Made by a program: the position numbers and the translations under genes. From Pseudomonas anatoliensis (lineage in GTDB: Bacteria > Pseudomonadota > Gammaproteobacteria > Pseudomonadales > Pseudomonadaceae): DNA of 64,000 bases. Position 1 is the first letter of the stretch; every line of letters starts with the position of its first letter. This document shows positions 59,143 through 64,000 of the stretch, piece after piece. A model generated the notes under the pieces. That model was not told the origin of the DNA, did not search any database, and saw nothing but the letters and a program-made list of their open reading frames with translations. The DNA is taken from positions 62,001-126,000 of the forward strand of contig NZ_JACVHC010000009.1 in NCBI RefSeq assembly GCF_017976235.1, given 5' to 3'.

Positions 59143-59423
59143 TTTTATTCACCTCGAGTCTGACACTTGAACGAGCTTTTCCGGAGCTTAGCCTCGTTGA
59201 TTTTAATTAACAACTGCCATGTAAAAAATTCTAAACGCCTTTCATCAAATCTTCATGATTGGCGGACATCTGGCGCCTGTTTTGGCACGTAGGTGTCAAG
59301 AAAAGCCCAAAAAATAAAGGCTGAGCGGCAGGGTGTTCGCTATTGACTTCACTTTGCCGTTCGGGTTGACTGGCTCGGCGAAACAGCAGTGAACATAATA
59401 ATTAACAGCTAAATAGGTGCATC
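59143..59423. promoter_or_regulatory. puuD-puuA divergent control region
   Basis: 281 bases, AT-rich near puuD and again in the last 60 bases before puuA. TTGACT occurs at 59343 and 59366, and CATAAT at 59394, but no pair has proper spacing. A PauR/PuuR-type repressor would be expected to act here; I cannot name a site. Confidence 0.5.
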
Positions 59424-60800
59424 ATGTCGGTCCCTCTGCGTACCGTTCAACTCAACGAAGCAAACGCATTCCTTAAGAAATATCCTGAGGTTTTGTACGT
59501 CGACCTTCTGATTGCGGATATGAACGGTGTGGTGCGCGGCAAGCGCATCGAACGCACCAGTCTTCATAAGGTTTACGAGAAAGGCATCAACCTGCCGGCT
59601 TCGCTTTTCGCCCTAGACATCAATGGCTCCACGGTGGAAAGCACCGGCCTGGGTCTGGACATCGGCGACGCTGACCGCATCTGCTACCCGATCCCCGGCA
59701 CCCTCAGCATCGAGCCGTGGCAGAAGCGCCCAACCGCACAACTGTTAATGACCATGCACGAGATCGAAGGCCAGCCGTTCTTCGCTGACCCGCGTGAAGT
59801 GCTGGCCAACGTGGTGCGTAAATTCGACGACCTCGGCCTGACCATTTGCGCAGCGTTCGAACTCGAGTTCTACCTGATCGACCAGGACAACGTGAACGGC
59901 CGTCCGCAGTCGCCACGCTCGCCGGTTTCCGGCAAGCGCCCAGTGTCGACTCAGGTCTACCTGATCGACGACCTCGACGAATACGTCGACTGCCTGCAAG
60001 ACATCCTCGAAGGCGCGAAAGAACAGGGCATTCCTGCTGACGCCATCGTCAAGGAAAGCGCCCCGGCGCAGTTCGAAGTCAACCTGCATCACGTCTCCGA
60101 TCCGATCAAGGCATGCGACTACGCCGTCCTGCTCAAGCGTCTGGTGAAGAACATCGCCTACGACCACGAGATGGACACCACCTTCATGGCCAAGCCGTAC
60201 CCGGGCCAGGCGGGTAACGGTCTGCACGTACATATTTCGATTCTGGACAAAGAAGGCAACAACATCTTCGCCAGCGAGGATCCCGAGCAGAACGCCGCGC
60301 TGCGACACGCGATCGGCGGTGTGCTGGAGACCCTGCCTGCGCAAATGGCCTTCCTCTGCCCGAACGTCAACTCGTACCGTCGTTTCGGCGCACAGTTCTA
60401 CGTGCCGAACTCGCCGTGCTGGGGCATCGACAACCGCACCGTGGCGATCCGTGTGCCGACCGGTTCTGCGGATGCCGTGCGCATTGAGCATCGTGTAGCC
60501 GGTGCGGACGCCAACCCGTACCTGTTGATGGCGTCGGTGCTGGCCGGTGTTCACCACGGCCTGACCAACCAGATCGAGCCGGGAGCCCCGGTCGAAGGCA
60601 ACAGCTACGAGCAGAACGAACAGAGCCTGCCGAACAACCTGCGTGACGCATTGCGTGAGCTGGACGACAGCGAAGTCATGGCCCGCTACATCGACCCGCT
60701 GTACATCGACGTGTTTGTCGCGTGCAAGGAAAGCGAGCTGGCCGAGTTCGAGAACTCGATCTCTGACCTTGAGTACAACTGGTATCTGCATACCGTTTAA
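59424..60800 (+). CDS. puuA: Gamma-glutamylputrescine synthetase (glutamine synthetase family)
   Basis: A 458-residue glutamine-synthetase-like ligase that couples glutamate to putrescine with ATP (PuuA/PauA/SpuI family). It carries the GS fold landmarks FELEFYLID, the conserved ESAPAQFEVNLHH, GNGLHVHISI and the C-terminal NPYLLMASVLAGVHHGL. The absence of the NRGSRS-type adenylylation region fits this subgroup rather than GlnA. It heads the plus-strand set puuA-puuC-puuB. Confidence 0.93.
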   Translation: MSVPLRTVQLNEANAFLKKYPEVLYVDLLIADMNGVVRGKRIERTSLHKVYEKGINLPASLFALDINGSTVESTGLGLDIGDADRICYPIPGTLSIEPWQKRPTAQLLMTMHEIEGQPFFADPREVLANVVRKFDDLGLTICAAFELEFYLIDQDNVNGRPQSPRSPVSGKRPVSTQVYLIDDLDEYVDCLQDILEGAKEQGIPADAIVKESAPAQFEVNLHHVSDPIKACDYAVLLKRLVKNIAYDHEMDTTFMAKPYPGQAGNGLHVHISILDKEGNNIFASEDPEQNAALRHAIGGVLETLPAQMAFLCPNVNSYRRFGAQFYVPNSPCWGIDNRTVAIRVPTGSADAVRIEHRVAGADANPYLLMASVLAGVHHGLTNQIEPGAPVEGNSYEQNEQSLPNNLRDALRELDDSEVMARYIDPLYIDVFVACKESELAEFENSISDLEYNWYLHTV

Positions 60801-60816
60801 AGCCCAGCACCATTCC

Positions 60817-60903
60817 CTGTAGGAGCTGCCGAAGGCTGCGATCTTTTGACTTTGTTTTTCAAGGTCAAGATCAAAAGATCGCAGCCTTCGGCAGCTCCTA
60901 CAG
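60817..60903. repeat. REP pair, GTAGGAGCTGCCG type
   Basis: Homotypic inverted copies separate puuA from the aldehyde dehydrogenase gene. It lies inside the puu gene group. Confidence 0.9.
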
Positions 60904-60974
60904 GGGATCGGGTTACCAGATTTTGATCGGCGGCGTTCGTCCGCTGCTCACCACCCCCTCGTCGAGCCATAACA

Positions 60975-62465
60975 ATGACAACGACCCGCAACGACTGGGA
61001 ACAACGCTTCCAGTCCCTGACCATTGAATCCCGCGCATTCATCAACGGTGAATACCGCCCGGCGATCAGCGGCGACACCTTCGAATGCTTGAGCCCCGTT
61101 GACGGCCGTTTTCTGGCCTCCGTCGCCAGCACCGATGAAGCCGACGCCAACCTCGCCGTCGAAGCCGCGCGCCAATCGTTTGAATCCGGCGTGTGGGCCA
61201 ACAAAGCCCCGGCCGAGCGCAAGCGCATCCTGATCCGCTTCGCCGATCTGATCCTGCAGAACCAGGAAGAACTGGCGCTGCTGGAAACCCTCGACATGGG
61301 CAAACCGATCAGCGACTCGATGAGCATCGACATCCCGGCGACCGCCAACGCGATCCGCTGGAGCGCTGAAGCCGTCGACAAGATTTACGACGAAGTGGCC
61401 GCTACTCCGCACGACCAACTTGGCCTGATCACTCGCGAACCTTGCGGCGTGGTGGCGGCCATCGTGCCCTGGAACTTCCCGCTGATCATGGCCAGCTGGA
61501 AATTCGCCCCAGCGCTGGCCGCTGGTAACTCGTTCATCCTCAAGCCTTCGGAAAAGTCGCCGCTGACCGCCATCCGCATCGCGCAGTTGGCACTGGATGC
61601 CGGCATTCCGAAAGGCGTGTTCAACGTTCTGCCAGGCTTCGGCCACACCGTCGGCAAGGCGTTGGCGTTGCACATGGACGTCGACGTGCTGGCCTTCACT
61701 GGCTCCACGGCGATTGCCAAGCAACTGATGATTTATGCCGGCCAGAGCAACATGAAACGCGTCTGGCTCGAAGCAGGGGGCAAAAGCCCGAACGTGGTGT
61801 TTGCCGACGCACCGGACTTGCGCGCCGCGGCACAAGCAGCGGCCGGCGCCATCGCCTTCAACCAGGGCGAAGTCTGCACCGCCGGTTCACGCTTGCTGGT
61901 CGAGCGTTCGATCCGTGAGCAGTTCATTCCGCTGCTGGTGGAAGCACTGCAAGCGTGGAAACCCGGGCACGCCCTTGACCCGGCGACCACCGTCGGCGCC
62001 GTGGTCGATCAGCGTCAACTCGACAACGTGCTGCGCTACATCAGCATCGGTCGCGAGCAGGGCGCCGAGCTGATTGCCGGTGGCCAGCGCACCCTTGAAG
62101 AAACCGGTGGCCTGTACGTGCAACCGGCGATTTTCGACGGCGTGACCAACGCCATGACCATCGCTCAGGAAGAAATTTTCGGCCCGGTACTGTCGCTGAT
62201 CACCTTCGACACCGTTGAAGAAGCGCTGCAGATCGCCAACGACAGCATCTTCGGCCTCGCCGCCGGCGTCTGGACCAGCAACCTGAGCAAGGCGCACACC
62301 TTCGCTCGTGGCCTGCGTGCCGGCAGCGTCTGGGTCAACCAGTACGACGGCGGCGACATGACCGCGCCGTTCGGTGGCTTCAAACAGTCGGGCAACGGTC
62401 GCGATAAATCGCTGCACGCATTCGACAAGTACACCGAGCTGAAAGCGACCTGGATCAAGCTCTAA
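60975..62465 (+). CDS. puuC: Gamma-glutamyl-gamma-aminobutyraldehyde dehydrogenase
   Basis: A 496-residue aldehyde dehydrogenase. The catalytic cysteine is C301 in FNQGEVCTAG, the general base glutamate lies in LEAGGKSPNVV, and the NAD region is FTGSTAIAKQL with the proton-path asparagine in VPWNFPLI. It resembles PuuC/PauC/KauB enzymes, which oxidise gamma-glutamyl-gamma-aminobutyraldehyde and also 3-aminopropanal. It is followed 52 bases later by the oxidase gene, so they are probably co-transcribed. Confidence 0.93.
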   Translation: MTTTRNDWEQRFQSLTIESRAFINGEYRPAISGDTFECLSPVDGRFLASVASTDEADANLAVEAARQSFESGVWANKAPAERKRILIRFADLILQNQEELALLETLDMGKPISDSMSIDIPATANAIRWSAEAVDKIYDEVAATPHDQLGLITREPCGVVAAIVPWNFPLIMASWKFAPALAAGNSFILKPSEKSPLTAIRIAQLALDAGIPKGVFNVLPGFGHTVGKALALHMDVDVLAFTGSTAIAKQLMIYAGQSNMKRVWLEAGGKSPNVVFADAPDLRAAAQAAAGAIAFNQGEVCTAGSRLLVERSIREQFIPLLVEALQAWKPGHALDPATTVGAVVDQRQLDNVLRYISIGREQGAELIAGGQRTLEETGGLYVQPAIFDGVTNAMTIAQEEIFGPVLSLITFDTVEEALQIANDSIFGLAAGVWTSNLSKAHTFARGLRAGSVWVNQYDGGDMTAPFGGFKQSGNGRDKSLHAFDKYTELKATWIKL

Positions 62466-62517
62466 CTCTTTTACAGCGGCGGTTGCTGGCGTGTGCCGGC
62501 GACCCGCGGAGAACCCT

Positions 62518-63801
62518 ATGAAACAACAACACGTAAACAGCTACTACGCCGCCACTCGCAACGAAGTCATCGACTTTCCGACCCTCGAAGAAGCGGTGGA
62601 TTGCGACGTCTGCATCATCGGCGCCGGCTACACCGGTCTTTCCTCGGCACTGTTCCTCGCCGAGGCTGGTTATAAAGTCACGGTGCTGGAAGCGGCGAAA
62701 GTCGGCTACGGCGCGAGCGGCCGTAACGGCGGGCAACTGGTTAACTCCTACAGCCGCGACGTCGACGTGATCGAAGAACGCTACGGCGACAAGACCGCGG
62801 AAATCCTCGGCAGCATGATCTTCGAAGGCGCCGACATCATTCGTTCGCGCATCAAGCAATACGACATCAAATGCGACTACCGTCCGGGCGGTATCTTCGC
62901 GGCGATGAACAAGAAACAACTGAATGGCCTGGCCGAGCAGAAGAAAAACTGGGAACGCTACGGCAACCGCAATCTGAAGATGCTCGACGCTGCGGACATT
63001 CGTCGCGAAGTCGGCTCGGATGCGTACGTTGGTGGCTTGCTCGACTTGCAGGGCGGCCACGTTCACCCACTGAACCTGGCCCTCGGTGAAGCCGCAGCCA
63101 TCGTCAGTTTGGGCGGCAAGATCTACGAACAATCGGCCGCGGTGGAAATCACCTACGGCGAGCCCAATGTCGTGCGCACTGCCAAAGGTCTGGTGCGCGC
63201 CAAGTACCTGTTGATCGCTGGTAACGCCTACCTGCCGCAAGGCCTCGACAACCGCGTGACCGCGAAAAGCATGCCGTGCGGCTCGCAGATCGTCGTCACC
63301 GAACCGTTGACCGAGAAACAGGCTCGCAGCCTGATCACCAACAACTACTGCGTCGAAGACTGCAACTATCTGCTCGACTACTACCGCCTCACCGCCGACA
63401 ACCGTTTGCTTTACGGCGGCGGGGTGGTCTATGGCGCGCGTGAGCCGGACGACATCGAACAACTGATCCGCCCGAAGATCCTCAAGACCTTCCCGCAGCT
63501 CAAAGACGTGAAAATCGACTACCGCTGGACCGGCAATTTCCTGCTGACCATGTCACGCATGCCGCAATTCGGCCGCATCGAGAAAAACGCCTACTACATG
63601 CAGGGCTACAGTGGCCACGGCGTCACTTGCTCGCACCTGGCCGGCAAACTGATTTCGGAGATGATCCGTGGCGATGCCGAACGCTTTGACGCGTTCGCGT
63701 CCTTGCCACACATGCCAATGCTCGGCGGCCGCACCTTCTCAGCCCCACTGACCGCACTCGGCGCCGTCTACTACTCACTGCGCGACCGCTTCGGCATCTA
63801 A
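62518..63801 (+). CDS. puuB: Gamma-glutamylputrescine oxidase (FAD-dependent)
   Basis: A 427-residue flavin amine oxidase of the D-amino-acid-oxidase-like family. The FAD motif is CIIGAGYTGLSSALFLAEAG near residues 32-51. GRNGGQLVNSYSRD and the C-terminal GYSGHGVTCSHLAGKLIS also match PuuB/PauB. It oxidises gamma-glutamylputrescine to the aldehyde used by PuuC. The start at 62518 has GGAG ahead of it; a slightly longer frame is less likely. A terminator follows. Confidence 0.94.
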   Translation: MKQQHVNSYYAATRNEVIDFPTLEEAVDCDVCIIGAGYTGLSSALFLAEAGYKVTVLEAAKVGYGASGRNGGQLVNSYSRDVDVIEERYGDKTAEILGSMIFEGADIIRSRIKQYDIKCDYRPGGIFAAMNKKQLNGLAEQKKNWERYGNRNLKMLDAADIRREVGSDAYVGGLLDLQGGHVHPLNLALGEAAAIVSLGGKIYEQSAAVEITYGEPNVVRTAKGLVRAKYLLIAGNAYLPQGLDNRVTAKSMPCGSQIVVTEPLTEKQARSLITNNYCVEDCNYLLDYYRLTADNRLLYGGGVVYGAREPDDIEQLIRPKILKTFPQLKDVKIDYRWTGNFLLTMSRMPQFGRIEKNAYYMQGYSGHGVTCSHLAGKLISEMIRGDAERFDAFASLPHMPMLGGRTFSAPLTALGAVYYSLRDRFGI

Positions 63802-63810
63802 GTTACCTCC

Positions 63811-63843
63811 CCGGCGGCGGCCCCAAGACCCCCGCCGGTTTTT
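63811..63843 (+). terminator. Rho-independent terminator after puuB
   Basis: CCGGCGG pairs with CCGCCGG across a 14-base loop, and the stem is followed by TTTTT. Confidence 0.82.
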
Positions 63844-63870
63844 CTTATCGCAACACCGCAGATATCCAAA

Positions 63871-63998
63871 TGTGGGAGCTGGCTTGCCAGCGATGGCGCC
63901 TGTAAAGACGCCATAACCCCCACTGACACACCAATGATCAAAATGTAGGAGTGAGCCTGCTCGCGATGAGGCCAGCCCAGCCACCATCCCTCCCACAG
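63871..63998. repeat. Two single REP elements of different types
   Basis: A GTGGGAGCTGGCTTGCCAGC copy (63871-63898) is followed by a GTAGGAGTGAGCCTGCTCGC copy (63944-63970). A CTCCCACAG fragment reaches the window end. Their partners, if any, lie beyond the window. Confidence 0.8.
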
Positions 63999-64000
63999 AA

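Noticed and set aside
59283..59298. TGGCACGTAGGTGTCA as a sigma-54 promoter of puuA
   Set aside because: TGGCAC fits a -24 box, but the required GC at -12 with proper spacing is missing, and it is over 120 bases from the start codon.

Overview
The window reads as a stretch of chromosome from a Pseudomonas of the fluorescens lineage. Three signs point there: the bkdR/bkdA1-A2-B-lpdV locus in its Pseudomonas arrangement; OprD, AotJ/AotO-like and pot/pau-type genes; and more than twenty intergenic REP palindromes of the kinds scattered through these genomes (GTAGGAGCTGCCGAAGGC, GTAGGAGTGAGCCTGCTCGC and GTGGGAGCTGGCTTGCCAGC types). GC content is high throughout apart from a few promoter regions. 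I see no rRNA, tRNA, prophage, insertion sequence or CRISPR array. The assignment rests on recognition, not on a search.

Layout. 0-5.4 kb: a solitary basic amino-acid binding protein, an AotO-like desuccinylase-family protein, a secreted alpha/beta hydrolase, a DcrB-like exported protein, a membrane protein and a chalcone-isomerase-like exported protein. 5.6-9.7 kb: a cytochrome P450 divergent from an ArsR regulator, then a radical-SAM/TIGR03915-type DNA repair pair with a LexA-like box in its promoter. 9.9-16.8 kb: ilvE and the complete branched-chain keto acid dehydrogenase operon with its Lrp-type activator bkdR. 16.7-17.6 kb: a tyrosinase. 17.8-21.3 kb: a sulfide-detoxification module (persulfide dioxygenase, BigR-like sensor, sulfide:quinone reductase, TauE/SafE exporter). 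21.4-27.7 kb: an oxidative uronate module (uronate dehydrogenase, lactonase, TRAP transporter) plus an OprD porin; 13-bp near-identical candidate operators sit before both udh and oprD.

28-31.5 kb: a DHA2-type efflux pump with its HlyD partner, followed by a RutR-like regulator. 31.6-39.4 kb: reductive pyrimidine catabolism (preA, preT, dihydropyrimidinase, NCS1 permease, N-carbamoyl-beta-alanine amidohydrolase), with a 28-bp palindrome in the control region between its two arms. 39.5-44 kb: a CAP-domain protein, Bem46-like hydrolase, Tat-exported aldo/keto reductase, LysR regulator and exported cupin. 44.2-48 kb: a periplasmic molybdenum aldehyde oxidoreductase (PaoABC type). 48.3-50.1 kb: L-lactate permease. 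50.3-53.6 kb: small or unknown genes, two lipoproteins, a DUF1428 protein and ThpR. 53.8-63.8 kb: putrescine uptake (potGHIF) and the whole gamma-glutamylation pathway (puuD, puuA, puuC, puuB).

The region is mostly nutrient catabolism, with uptake, enzymes and regulators clustered by substrate: branched-chain amino acids, sulfide, uronates, pyrimidines, aldehydes, lactate and polyamines. The least understood parts are the apparently SOS-controlled DNA repair pair, the tyrosinase whose ribosome-binding site lies in a hairpin, and the link between the efflux pump and the pyrimidine-type sensor.
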